In this document: positions 25,647-33,907 of the stretch, one piece after another | Layout of the letters: each line of letters opens with the position of its first letter | Position numbering within the stretch: the stretch's first letter is position 1 | Origin: Pseudomonas arsenicoxydans | Lineage (GTDB): Bacteria; Pseudomonadota; Gammaproteobacteria; Pseudomonadales; Pseudomonadaceae | Assembly: GCF_006438915.1 (NCBI RefSeq) | Contig: NZ_RCZE01000008.1 | Coordinates: forward strand, 1-64,000 | DNA length: 64,000 nt | Reading direction: 5' to 3' | Program-made: the position numbers and the translations under genes | The notes under the pieces: model-generated | The model's database searches: none | What the model saw: only the letters and a program-made list of their open reading frames with translations | Told to the model about the DNA's origin: nothing

Positions 25647-25735
25647 ACCCACCTCACCGCTCGAGGTCCGGATTCTCCGGGCCGTAAAGATTGGAAGTGG
25701 ACCGGGTTGCAGCGTGCGTTCGAACAGACGAGCGG

Positions 25736-26011
25736 CTATCCCTCGGCGCCAGTGGCCGGACCGGCCGCTTCCTTGGCGGCACAGCACAGCAGGATGTCAG
25801 ACACACGCATGATTGGCAGCGGGTCGGTCTGCCGACGTTCTTTGAGCCATTGGCGGCTGCGTCCGACATCCAGTTGCAGGTTCAACAACATCATCAGGCT
25901 CAGAAGCTCCTGGGAAACCCGTCCTTGGCCGCAGTCAGGGCAATGAAATTCCCGACCGACGCCTGGGCAAAGTGTTCGTGCAAACGGATTCTCACAGATC
26001 AAACAGGACAT
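25736..26011 (-). CDS. Small protein with zinc-ribbon-like N-terminus
   Basis: 91 residues. MSCLICENPFARTLCPGVGR and FHCPDCGQGRVSQELLSLMM hold two Cys-x-x-Cys pairs (CLIC and CPDC) about 22 residues apart, in the manner of a zinc ribbon. The rest (LLNLQLDVGRSRQWLKERRQ) looks helical and basic. Perhaps a small regulatory or DNA-binding protein. It follows the DUF72 gene by about 80 bases on the same strand. No family name can be given. Confidence 0.55.
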   Translation of the reverse strand: MSCLICENPFARTLCPGVGREFHCPDCGQGRVSQELLSLMMLLNLQLDVGRSRQWLKERRQTDPLPIMRVSDILLCCAAKEAAGPATGAEG

Positions 26012-26092
26012 GGTCAGTCTCCACCCAATGAAAAGTAGAGAGCCACGCGCGCAGAAAGGTGTTCAGCGCGGCCGACGAACGGTCTTGCCCGT

Positions 26093-26815
26093 TCACCGGA
26101 GCAACGTGTTGAGCGACAAGGCATTGCCCAGCGCCGCACCACTGGCGGTGTTATCGAAAATGCACCATGTCGTTTCGCCGGCGGCGCTGGCGTTCTCAAG
26201 CTCGATGGCCAGGCGTTGCAGCGTCGGTAATTCGTAGGGGCTGAAATAAGTACGTGGCGATCCATGCAGCCGCCAATACTTCAATCCCGGCCAGCCAGCC
26301 GGCTGTGCGTCGTGGCTTATGCGTGAAGGGTCGACCGCAGCCCGGGCAATTCGATGGTGGATCAACAGCGGCTCGGCATCGAGCCAGGAGGCGTGCCGGG
26401 GTTCTACCACCACATGGCCGGTATACAGACGCCTGAGATCGCTGAAAAAGGCTTCGACCACTGAATATTCAAAGGCCAATGAGGGCGGCAGCTGCACCAG
26501 CAAGCAGCCCAATCGATCATTTAATCCTGAACACTGCGAGATAAATTCATCGAGCTCTCGGCCGCAGTCCTGCAAGCGCCGTTCGTGGGTAATGAGCTTG
26601 GGCACCTTCACACAAAAGCGAAAACCGTCCGGTACCGAATCGGCCCAGCGAGCGTAAGTTTCCCGGCGATGCGGACGATAAAACGAACTGTTGATCTCGA
26701 CGCTGTTTAACTGCGATGCATAGCGCTGCAGGTGCGTGCCTTCAACCGGGAATGTCGACACGAATTCTCGCGCCAGACTCCAGCCCGCACACCCGATGAA
26801 AATCGGCAGGCTCAT
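26093..26815 (-). CDS. DUF72 domain-containing protein (TIM-barrel-like)
   Basis: 240 residues. MSLPIFIGCAGWSLAREFVS, RYASQLNSVEINSSFYRPHR, FCVKVPKLITHERRL and the end TWCIFDNTASGAALGNALSL are all DUF72 (PF01904) marks; the family is also called YecE-like. It folds as a TIM-like barrel; the biochemical role is not settled. It begins at 26815 with no gene close upstream on its strand, and may head a short transcript with the zinc-ribbon-like gene. Confidence 0.88.
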   Translation of the reverse strand: MSLPIFIGCAGWSLAREFVSTFPVEGTHLQRYASQLNSVEINSSFYRPHRRETYARWADSVPDGFRFCVKVPKLITHERRLQDCGRELDEFISQCSGLNDRLGCLLVQLPPSLAFEYSVVEAFFSDLRRLYTGHVVVEPRHASWLDAEPLLIHHRIARAAVDPSRISHDAQPAGWPGLKYWRLHGSPRTYFSPYELPTLQRLAIELENASAAGETTWCIFDNTASGAALGNALSLNTLLR

Positions 26816-27006
26816 TCAATCAATCTCCACGCGGGAAAATCACCCAAAGGATTGTCCTGTTTAGAGTTGAAATGATCGCGCTGGCAGAGTTCGAATTCTT
26901 TTGCCCATGGCGGTGAGCAGCGTGCCGTTCCTTTTTGATCAATCCAATGGAACCTAAGGCTTCAGCCCGTTCTCTATCGCAAGACCAGCAGAAGGAGGAA
27001 TTCATC

Positions 27007-27474
27007 ATGATCGACCCAGCAACCGGCATGAGGGCGGGCGAGCGCTATAACGTCGAGAGCCTCGAACGCACGCCGCATTTCCCCGGCTTCTTTCTAGATG
27101 GAAAGTACTACCTCGGCCCCGAACTGCAGACAGCGGTCGGCTGGCTCGAAGGGCAGCAGTTTCTGTATGACCAACTCGATCCAACGGGTGAACCGGTGTA
27201 TCCCGGGCGTGTCGCCGGCACCATTGAAGACCTGACGTTGATCCTCGGCGATGGCGCGCGCCTGAAACTGAGCGAGATGGCGTACGACGCCCCAAGATAC
27301 CTGCCCACCGAAATGACCGATGACATTCTGCTCAACGGCATCAGTAATCTGTACCCACAGGCAAGCGTCAGGCCCATTCGGCCCTCGCCGCTGCTGGTGA
27401 TCGGTGCCGCGCTGTTGGTGAGCGGTTGTCTGCTGGCGTTCAATCGTCTGGGAAGCCGACGCTCTGCCCGCTAG
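27007..27474 (+). CDS. Hypothetical protein with C-terminal membrane helix
   Basis: 155 residues from the ATG at 27007, which has a strong AGAAGGAGGAATTC upstream; an open frame reaching back to 26935 is less likely. The body (MIDPATGMRAGERYNVESLE ... GRVAGTIEDLTLILGDGARL) is mostly hydrophilic. The last 35 residues have one transmembrane helix (LLVIGAALLVSGCLLAF) and a basic tail (NRLGSRRSAR), making it a tail-anchored type. No family is recognised. It converges on the glutamine-synthetase-like gene, with a 9-bp hairpin between. Confidence 0.6.
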   Translation: MIDPATGMRAGERYNVESLERTPHFPGFFLDGKYYLGPELQTAVGWLEGQQFLYDQLDPTGEPVYPGRVAGTIEDLTLILGDGARLKLSEMAYDAPRYLPTEMTDDILLNGISNLYPQASVRPIRPSPLLVIGAALLVSGCLLAFNRLGSRRSAR

Positions 27475-27480
27475 ATTCTC

Positions 27481-27501
27481 GGGCAATCAGGGTGATTGCC
27501 C
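27481..27501. terminator. Hairpin between convergent genes, possible terminator
   Basis: GGGCAATCA pairs perfectly with TGATTGCCC across a three-base GGG loop. It sits just between the stops at 27474 and 27514. No T run follows on either strand, so it is a weak terminator at best. Confidence 0.45.
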
Positions 27502-27513
27502 CAGATCCCCGGT

Positions 27514-28863
27514 TTACAGGTACCAGCGATATTCCCGCGCGCTGATTTCCTGCATGAACGCCAGGTGATCCTGACGTTTGTTCTCGCAATAGACGTTCAC
27601 AAACTCCGCCCCCAGCCCTTCACGCAGTTGGGGCTGATGCTGCATCGCGCGCACGGCTTCGAGCATTTCCTTTGGAAAGTCGACGCCACTGTTGCGGTCT
27701 TCGTTCAGGGGCAGGATGGGCTCTTTGCCGGTGTCCAATCCATGCTCCAGTCCGACCAGAATCGCCGCCAACACCAGATACGGATTGGCATCGGCGCCGG
27801 CCAGGCGATGTTCGATGCGCAAATTCTTCGCGTCCGATTCCGGAATGCGCAGGCACGCATCGCGATCTTCAAACCCCCAGCTCGCTTGGGTGGCGATGTT
27901 GGTCGTGCCGCCCAGCCGGCGATAGGCGTTCTGGTTGGGTGCGAAGATCGGCATGCAATGCGGCAGCAGTTCCAGGCAGCCGGCCACGGCGTGACGCAGT
28001 GATTGCTGCTGGTTGGCCGCCAGAATGTTGTTGCCGGCCCCGTCGTAAAGACTGACATGCACATGCATGCCGCTGCCCGGATGCTGCAAGTAAGGTTTGG
28101 CCATGAAGCTGGCACGATATCCATGCTTGAGCGCCACGCCACGGCTGCTGCGACAGAACAGCGCCGCCCAGTCTGCTGCGAGCAAACCATCGTCCAGGTG
28201 ACCGAAATTGATTTCGAACTGACCCGGCCCGAGTTCCGCCGTGATCACCGTACTGTCGATACCTTGGGCCCGCGACGCCTCGACCATGTCGTCCAGCACC
28301 GGCGCAAAGCGTGACAGTCGCTCGATGTGCATGTTGGGTTGGTCATCGGCATCGTCCGTCAGCCCGTCGCGGGGAAACTGCGGTAGCCCGTCGCACAGCT
28401 TTTTATCGAACAGATAGAACTCCAGTTCAAACGCCACCACCGGATGAATGCCTTTGCCGGCGAGCCTGTCCAGGACCTGCGCGAGCACCTGGCGCGGTTC
28501 GAACACGATGGGCTTTGCGGTGCCGTCCGACGTGATCAGCATTTGCCCCAGCGGTTGCGCTTCCCAGGTCACTGGCTTGAGAGTGCCCGGGACCAGGCGA
28601 CGCACGGCGTCCGGGTCACCATCGTTGAAGCAGTAATCACCAATCTTGAACAACCCGCCTTGCACGCCCAACAGCACGCAGTTCTGCGGCAGTTTCAGCG
28701 CACTGCCGGCGGCGACCTTTTCCAGCATGTCCACCGGGTAGCGCTTGCCGTAGAAATGCCCCGGGATATCGAGGGAAATCAGATCGACATAACGCACCTC
28801 AGGGTAGCGTTGGCGAAAAGCGCGCACCTCGGCCAGCAGGTCAGAGCAGGTAGCATCCATCAT
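27514..28863 (-). CDS. puuA: Glutamine-synthetase-like gamma-glutamylpolyamine synthetase
   Basis: 449 residues from ATG at 28863 (or 448 from the ATG right after). The enzyme joins glutamate to an amine, with ATP, in the first step of the gamma-glutamyl route of putrescine or other polyamine breakdown. The GS catalytic domain is clear: SGMHVHVSLYDGAGNNI, PNQNAYRRLGGTTNIATQAS, LRIEHRLAGADANPYLVLAA. FELEFYLFDKKLCDG holds metal-binding glutamates. The N-terminal domain is the short GS beta-grasp. The gene lies 20 bp behind a PuuR-like regulator and close to a PuuB-like oxidase, which supports this use over housekeeping glutamine synthesis. Pseudomonas has several such paralogues (spu/pau genes), so the exact amine is open; the symbol is by analogy. 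Confidence 0.85.
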   Translation of the reverse strand: MMDATCSDLLAEVRAFRQRYPEVRYVDLISLDIPGHFYGKRYPVDMLEKVAAGSALKLPQNCVLLGVQGGLFKIGDYCFNDGDPDAVRRLVPGTLKPVTWEAQPLGQMLITSDGTAKPIVFEPRQVLAQVLDRLAGKGIHPVVAFELEFYLFDKKLCDGLPQFPRDGLTDDADDQPNMHIERLSRFAPVLDDMVEASRAQGIDSTVITAELGPGQFEINFGHLDDGLLAADWAALFCRSSRGVALKHGYRASFMAKPYLQHPGSGMHVHVSLYDGAGNNILAANQQQSLRHAVAGCLELLPHCMPIFAPNQNAYRRLGGTTNIATQASWGFEDRDACLRIPESDAKNLRIEHRLAGADANPYLVLAAILVGLEHGLDTGKEPILPLNEDRNSGVDFPKEMLEAVRAMQHQPQLREGLGAEFVNVYCENKRQDHLAFMQEISAREYRWYL

Positions 28864-28883
28864 TGTGGGTCCTTTGCTTGTTA

Positions 28884-29441
28884 TCAGGTGTAAACCCAGA
28901 GCACTCGCGTGAGTTGCCCGGTGAGGTTGCCGTAGCGGCAACGGGTATGGCTGTCGAACTGAAAACTGTCGCCAGCCACCAAAGTCACAGGTTCTTCGTC
29001 GTCGCCCAGCCACAGCGTCAGCTCGCCTTCGAGCACATAGCCGCCCTGTTCCGAGCTGTCACTCATGTGCCGGTCGCCGCTGCTGGCACCGGCTTCCAGA
29101 TGACTTTCGAGCATGGAAAATGACGCACGCATTTTTGGCGAAACCAGAATGTCGGTAATGCCATTGGCGTAGTACAGCGTGCGGCGTTCGTCCGGGCGCG
29201 TGACCCACGGCAACTCCTTGGGTTTTGGCAGGCTGTAGAAGTACGTGGTCGGTACGCCCAGGGTTTCGCTGATCGCCGTCAGGTCTGCCACCGTGGGCCG
29301 TGACATGCCCCGTTCGACCTGCGAAAGAAAGCCGACGGATCGGCCGATTTTGTCGGCCAGTTCCTTCAAGGTGTATTTCTTGTGCTTGCGCAAATCGTGA
29401 ATCAGGATCGCCAGTGCAGCGATTTCTTCTTGCTTGTTCAT
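28884..29441 (-). CDS. puuR: XRE-cupin transcriptional regulator, PuuR-like
   Basis: 185 residues. Residues 10-65 are an XRE/Cro helix-turn-helix (KKYTLKELADKIGRSVGFLS, QVERGMSRPTVADLTAISET). Residues 105-185 form a small cupin barrel (MSDSSEQGGYVLEGELTLWL, VAGDSFQFDSHTRCRYGN). This is the PuuR build: a repressor of the gamma-glutamylputrescine pathway that lets go when putrescine or a derivative binds. It sits between the oxidase and the synthetase genes, with 25 and 20 bp gaps, so all three are one operon. A perfect inverted repeat ahead of the operon at 30768 is a likely binding site. Confidence 0.85.
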   Translation of the reverse strand: MNKQEEIAALAILIHDLRKHKKYTLKELADKIGRSVGFLSQVERGMSRPTVADLTAISETLGVPTTYFYSLPKPKELPWVTRPDERRTLYYANGITDILVSPKMRASFSMLESHLEAGASSGDRHMSDSSEQGGYVLEGELTLWLGDDEEPVTLVAGDSFQFDSHTRCRYGNLTGQLTRVLWVYT

Positions 29442-29466
29442 GCCTGGAATTCCGTTGGATGACTCA

Positions 29467-30756
29467 TCAGATACTGTCGCGCAGTCGATACCAGGCTTTG
29501 CCGATGGCTTCCAGCGGCGCCGCGAGGTATTTGCCGCCGGGAAAACTGCCGTTGTTCAGTCCCTGATACAAGGACAATTCATCGTCCTGGCCAAGGATGG
29601 CGTCGGACACCGCACGAGCGGCGGCCAGTGTCGGCAGCACGCCATGCCCGGAATAGCCTTGCAGCCAGTAACGATCACCGGACCGGCCAACGTCTGGCGT
29701 TCGTTTGAGGGTCAGGTCGATGTGCCCGCCCCAGGCGAATTCCAGTTCCACGCCTTTGAGTTGCGGAAAAACCCGCTCCAGAAACGGCCGCGTGGCCCCG
29801 GCGATGTCCTTGGGCATGCCGCCCAGGTAGGTGCAGCCGCCGCCGAACAGCAGGCGGTTGTCGGGTGTGCGACGGAAGTAATCGAGGACAAACTGGTTGT
29901 CGGTGACGCAGACGTTGCTCGGTAGCAACGCAATGGCCTGCTCGGGTGTCAGGGGCGCGGTCGCCACTTGATAGGTCCCGACGGGCAATACGCAACTGGC
30001 CAGTTGCGGGTCGAGCCGGTCCACATAGGCATTGCAGGCCAATACCAGAACGTTGGCCCGAATCGACCCGCGTTCAGTGTTTATCAGGAAGCGGCCGCCC
30101 TCCTCTCGATAACTCAACGCTTTGCTTTGTTCATGGATGCGGCCGCCCGCGCGCTCGATGGCGGCAGCCAGGCCGAGTGCCAGTTTCAGCGGGTTCACAT
30201 GAGCGCCCTCAGGGTCGTATAACCCCGCCTGGTAGCGCTCGCTGGCGATCCAGTCCGGCAACTGTTCACGGCTGATGAGCTGCAAACCGTGGTGTCCCCA
30301 CTTGTGACTGGCCTCTCGCTGCCACTCGGTCAGCAGGCCGACACGTCGTTGCATCACGGAGGTCCACAAATGCCCGGCACGATAATCACAGTCGAAGCCA
30401 TGGCGAGCCGGCAATTCACGCAGTTCCTGCGCCGCCCAGCGCATGCCGTCCCACAATCGGCGGGCGCGCTCATAACCCAGCGCGGCTTCCAGAGGTGGCA
30501 TGTCACATGACCAGCCGAGAATGGCCTGACCGCCATTGCGCCCGGAAGCTGCCCACGCCACGCGACTGGCTTCCAGCATTGTCACGCGTTTGCCGGCCAG
30601 AGCCAGGCGCAACGCAGTGTGCAAGCCACTGAACCCGGCGCCGATGATCAGGATGTCGGTGTCGTGTTCACCGGAAAGTGCGGGCCGGGTGGTCAGGCGA
30701 TCCGCGCAACTGTGGGCGTAGTAGCTGGCGACATGTTGCGCGGACTGCTGGAACAT
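29467..30756 (-). CDS. puuB: FAD-dependent gamma-glutamylpolyamine oxidase (PuuB-like)
   Basis: 429 residues, as usual for the family. DILIIGAGFSGLHTALRLAL is the dinucleotide fold that holds FAD, and RVAWAASGRNGGQAILGWS follows it as in the DAO/PuuB group. Near the end, WLQGYSGHGVLPTLAAARAV is the second FAD contact. Expected reaction: oxidation of the gamma-glutamylated diamine to the aldehyde, with peroxide and ammonia made. It is the first gene of the three-gene operon; the region ahead of it carries a perfect inverted repeat. Like the synthetase, the real amine could be putrescine or another polyamine. Confidence 0.87.
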   Translation of the reverse strand: MFQQSAQHVASYYAHSCADRLTTRPALSGEHDTDILIIGAGFSGLHTALRLALAGKRVTMLEASRVAWAASGRNGGQAILGWSCDMPPLEAALGYERARRLWDGMRWAAQELRELPARHGFDCDYRAGHLWTSVMQRRVGLLTEWQREASHKWGHHGLQLISREQLPDWIASERYQAGLYDPEGAHVNPLKLALGLAAAIERAGGRIHEQSKALSYREEGGRFLINTERGSIRANVLVLACNAYVDRLDPQLASCVLPVGTYQVATAPLTPEQAIALLPSNVCVTDNQFVLDYFRRTPDNRLLFGGGCTYLGGMPKDIAGATRPFLERVFPQLKGVELEFAWGGHIDLTLKRTPDVGRSGDRYWLQGYSGHGVLPTLAAARAVSDAILGQDDELSLYQGLNNGSFPGGKYLAAPLEAIGKAWYRLRDSI

Positions 30757-30767
30757 ACAAGCTCTCG

Positions 30768-30791
30768 TGAAATTATGTTTTTATAATTTCA
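30768..30791 (-). promoter_or_regulatory. Inverted-repeat operator ahead of the puuB-like operon
   Basis: TGAAATTAT and ATAATTTCA form a perfect 9-bp inverted repeat spaced by six bases, 12 bases ahead of the ATG at 30756. A further ATTAATTTCAT half-like copy sits at about 30807-30817. These AT-rich TGAAA/TTTCA boxes are a fair candidate for the PuuR-like repressor encoded in the operon. Confidence 0.6.
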
Positions 30792-30898
30792 TGAAAAACT
30801 ACATGATTAATTTCATATGGGCAACAAATGAAAGTCTTTTGGTGTCTTGGCTTGCTCGCGATGGGGCCTGCCAAGACCACAAACAATCCCGACACGCT

Positions 30899-32086
30899 TC
30901 AGGTATTGGGCGACTTATGCCACGGATACCCCTTCGCACTGAGCTCAAAGGCGTAATCAAACAACCGCTTCATGTACTCGCCATCAAACTGATGATTGGG
31001 CAGGTGAAGAAAGTCCGACCCGATGTAAGCAAGATTGAAGTCCGCCCCGTCCTGCTGGGCGATCCGGTAGATCCGCTCCAGATCGCTGATGCCTTGCATC
31101 TGAATCAACGCGCTGATGGCGCGACCGCCAATGCTCAACGTGCGGCGTTTGGTCCCCGACCACTGTGGCTCCATCTTTCCGTTGCGAATCACGTAGAAAT
31201 GCCGATCACGGCGCAAACGCGCGCCGGTCACGCTGTTCAGTGCCATGACAGTGCCTGGGGGGTAAAGGAATACCTGCGTGATGACGCCACCATCGACATG
31301 CATTTCCTGAAACGGTTGGCCGTTCACCTCCACATCGATCATGACGGGTGAAACGGCGCCGGGAATGCTCATCGACGCGATCAGGATCCGCCGGAACAGG
31401 TCAAGCGCTCCCGGTGCGCCGCTGGCGGCGATGGCGCCCATGTTCCAGGTCACGGGCCGGCCCGCATCGAGATCGGTGGTGCCGATCATCAGCAACCGGC
31501 CGTTTGCGTATTGCGCCGCAATCGCCGCCAGTATGTCCGTAGAAATGCACTGCGCGACAAGCCGCGCCAATGGCTTGCTGTGCGCAATGCCGTCGCTGGC
31601 AAGCCGGGTCAGCACACTGCGCGAGTGGAAAACGTCCTTGGGGCCGATGGCGCTGCAAATACGCAGGATGATGTCGTCGTACGCAGGCCCCAGGTAGGCG
31701 AACGGGGCCACCAGGGCCCCGGCGCTGATGCCCGTGACAACCTTGAACGCGGGGCGCGTCCCGTGCAACGTCCACCCCGCGATGATCCCCGCTGCGAAGG
31801 TGCCGGCGTCGCCGCCTCCGGAAATCGCCAGCATGTTGGCCAGTGGCAGCGTGTCATTCGGCTCCCCAGACCTGGCCAGCGCTTGTGCCTCTCGCAGGTT
31901 GGACTGGTGCACATCGCGAATCAGCGGCGCGAGGTCGCGGTCCAGCCAGTAACGCGCCTCGGGTATGCCGGGGACGACCGCCCGTTCCGTCAAGGTCGGC
32001 GGCACGGCGTCCCGGCGTTGCAGGCACGCTTGGCGCAACATGTTCCACGTTGACGCACCTTGTCCGGGCAGGAATGGTTTCAACAC
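30899..32086 (-). CDS. Patatin-like phospholipase family protein
   Basis: 395 residues with a non-ATG start: GTG at 32086, or TTG right after; a TGA lies two codons further up. AGGAGG is very near (1 or 4 bases), so TTG at 32083 may be the better choice. The oxyanion loop is AISGGGDAGTFAAG, the nucleophile Ser121 is in VTGISAGALVAPF, and the paired aspartate is Asp265 in HVDGG, a full patatin Ser-Asp dyad. The expected reaction is release of fatty acid from lipids. An N-terminal extension of about 80 residues precedes the domain. The AI-2E-family permease ends 23 bp upstream, so they are co-transcribed, but what links them is not clear. Confidence 0.83.
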   Translation of the reverse strand: MLKPFLPGQGASTWNMLRQACLQRRDAVPPTLTERAVVPGIPEARYWLDRDLAPLIRDVHQSNLREAQALARSGEPNDTLPLANMLAISGGGDAGTFAAGIIAGWTLHGTRPAFKVVTGISAGALVAPFAYLGPAYDDIILRICSAIGPKDVFHSRSVLTRLASDGIAHSKPLARLVAQCISTDILAAIAAQYANGRLLMIGTTDLDAGRPVTWNMGAIAASGAPGALDLFRRILIASMSIPGAVSPVMIDVEVNGQPFQEMHVDGGVITQVFLYPPGTVMALNSVTGARLRRDRHFYVIRNGKMEPQWSGTKRRTLSIGGRAISALIQMQGISDLERIYRIAQQDGADFNLAYIGSDFLHLPNHQFDGEYMKRLFDYAFELSAKGYPWHKSPNT

Positions 32087-32108
32087 GCCTCCTCAGGGCC
32101 TGAGGACG

Positions 32109-33188
32109 TCAGACACCCACCGGTCTATCCTGAACCCACTGCCAGAATAATTGGTAACCCACCGCAAGCACCACCGGCCCGATGAACAGCCCAAGGATGC
32201 CGCTGGTGACCATGCCGCCCAGCGCCCCGATCAACACCACCGGCATCGGCACATCCACACCCCGCCCCAGCAACAGCGGTTTGAGGACGTTGTCCACAAG
32301 GCCCGCAACGAACACAAAGATCGAGAAAATAATGGTCCTCGTGTTGGGCCCTTCGGTGGCCATGACATAGGCGATTACCGGCAGCGTGATCAACGTGACC
32401 GGTAACTGCATGATACCCAGCAGCAACACGCCGATGGCCAGCAGACCGGCGCCGGGGATACCTTTGAGCACGAAGCCTAATCCCACCAGCAGCATCTGAA
32501 TAAACGCGATGCCGACCACGCCGAGAGCAACGGCGCGGATGGTTGCCGTGCACAGTTCGGCGATTTGTCGTCCCTTGTCCGGACCGCTGATACGCGACGC
32601 GATATCCACCGCGCAACGGCTGCCAGCCTCACCATGGGCCATGAAAATACCGGCGATGATCAAGGCAACAATGAACATCAGCAAACCTGCCCCGACGCCA
32701 GCAATTTTGGCCAACAGGCCCAGCGTGACACCTTTTATTTGCGGCAGGTATTTCACCATCAGGTCGGGAAGATCGGTCGAGGCCTGCATCCATACTGCCG
32801 AGACGGATTTACCCACCAGCGGCCAGGCGGCGACCGTATCCGGGGGCGGCGGGATATGGAAGCTGCCCTCCTTCACCAGGTCGACGACCTGTCCGACCGA
32901 CGAAGCAATCGAGGTGCCCAACAGATAGACCGGCACCACCAGAATCGCGATGGCAATCACCACCAGTATCGTCGCAGAACGCCCTTCGTTGCGGCCCAGC
33001 GACCCCATGAGTCGCAATTGCAAAGGATAAAGGGTGATCGCGAGGATGACGGACCACAGCATCAGGTCGCGAAACGGTCGGAAAATCTCGAAGCAGAACA
33101 GCACCAGAACGACAATCAACCCGGCACGGATCAGCACATCGAGCATGCTGCGGGTCAATGATTTCTCGGACAGAGGTGTGGGCATCAT
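32109..33188 (-). CDS. AI-2E family transporter (PerM/YdiK-like)
   Basis: 359 residues; a strong AAGGAGG lies ahead of two adjacent ATG codons (33188 and 33185). There are about seven to eight hydrophobic spans in the usual family layout: two at the N-terminus (LIRAGLIVVLVLFCFEIFRP, VILAITLYPLQLRLMGSLGR), one before a soluble loop (residues 90-150), and four or five after, with LVDNVLKPLLLGRGVDVPMP and LGGMVTSGILGLFIGPVVLA as family signatures. Members include exporters of AI-2 and Na+/H+ antiporters; most are unassigned. It is co-transcribed with the patatin gene downstream. Confidence 0.87.
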   Translation of the reverse strand: MMPTPLSEKSLTRSMLDVLIRAGLIVVLVLFCFEIFRPFRDLMLWSVILAITLYPLQLRLMGSLGRNEGRSATILVVIAIAILVVPVYLLGTSIASSVGQVVDLVKEGSFHIPPPPDTVAAWPLVGKSVSAVWMQASTDLPDLMVKYLPQIKGVTLGLLAKIAGVGAGLLMFIVALIIAGIFMAHGEAGSRCAVDIASRISGPDKGRQIAELCTATIRAVALGVVGIAFIQMLLVGLGFVLKGIPGAGLLAIGVLLLGIMQLPVTLITLPVIAYVMATEGPNTRTIIFSIFVFVAGLVDNVLKPLLLGRGVDVPMPVVLIGALGGMVTSGILGLFIGPVVLAVGYQLFWQWVQDRPVGV

Positions 33189-33267
33189 TGATGCCTCCTT
33201 GTGGTTGTGGCGGTAAAGGCAGCGAATCGGTTAACCCAGCATAGACGCGTGTACGAAACGCGAAACA

Positions 33268-33903
33268 TCAACGCAGTTTCAGTGGGTCGACCATCTCCGC
33301 CGCGATCGCCATGCCCACCAGGTCCGGCAAGGTATTGGCCTGCATGCGTTTCATCACCCGCGAGCGATACAAATCGACAGTTTTTGCGCTCACGCCCAGT
33401 TGCTCCGCTATTTCGCGGGTGGTGTAACCCTGTACCAGCGGCAGCAAGACATCGCGCTCGCGTGGGGTCAGCGTCAGCAACCGCGCCTGCAATGCATCGT
33501 GACCCTGGCTGCCTGAGCGGTTGGCCGCGCAGTTGCTGAGCGCCTGTTGCACGCTGTCCAGCAGTAATTGCTCGTTGTAGGGTTTCTCGATGAAGTCATG
33601 AGCGCCGGCCTTGAAAGCGCGAACCACGATCGGCACATCGGCGTGCCCGCTGACAAAGATGATCGGCAAGTTCAGCTCACGTGTACGCATTTCTTCCTGC
33701 ACGTTCAAACCGCCCATGCCGGGCATCCGAACATCGAGCAGCACGCAGGCATCGAGCGTGGCATCACAAGCATTGAGAAACTCCACGCCACTGGTAAACG
33801 GCAAGGCCTTGAGCCCTACCGATTCCAATAACCAGACCGTTGAGTCGAGCATGCCTTGATCGTCGTCGACCACATACACCACGTGCTCCGTCACACCTGC
33901 CAT
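33268..33903 (-). CDS. FixJ-type (LuxR/NarL HTH) response regulator
   Basis: 211 residues. The receiver domain has VVDDDQGMLDSTVWLLES with the acidic pair, phosphoacceptor Asp57 in VLLDVRMPGMGG, the Ser in FVSGHADVPIVVRA, and the Lys in DFIEKPYNEQLL. The DNA-binding part is LTPRERDVLLPLVQGYTTRE.. IAEQLGVSAKTVDLYRSRVM, as in FixJ/LuxR. The kinase gene ends only four bases upstream, so the two are made together. Targets probably include the divergent acyl-CoA synthetase gene, since the pair lies next to the acid-uptake cluster and related FixJ-type regulators control acetate or alcohol use in Pseudomonas. Confidence 0.92.
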   Translation of the reverse strand: MAGVTEHVVYVVDDDQGMLDSTVWLLESVGLKALPFTSGVEFLNACDATLDACVLLDVRMPGMGGLNVQEEMRTRELNLPIIFVSGHADVPIVVRAFKAGAHDFIEKPYNEQLLLDSVQQALSNCAANRSGSQGHDALQARLLTLTPRERDVLLPLVQGYTTREIAEQLGVSAKTVDLYRSRVMKRMQANTLPDLVGMAIAAEMVDPLKLR

Positions 33904-33907
33904 TACG

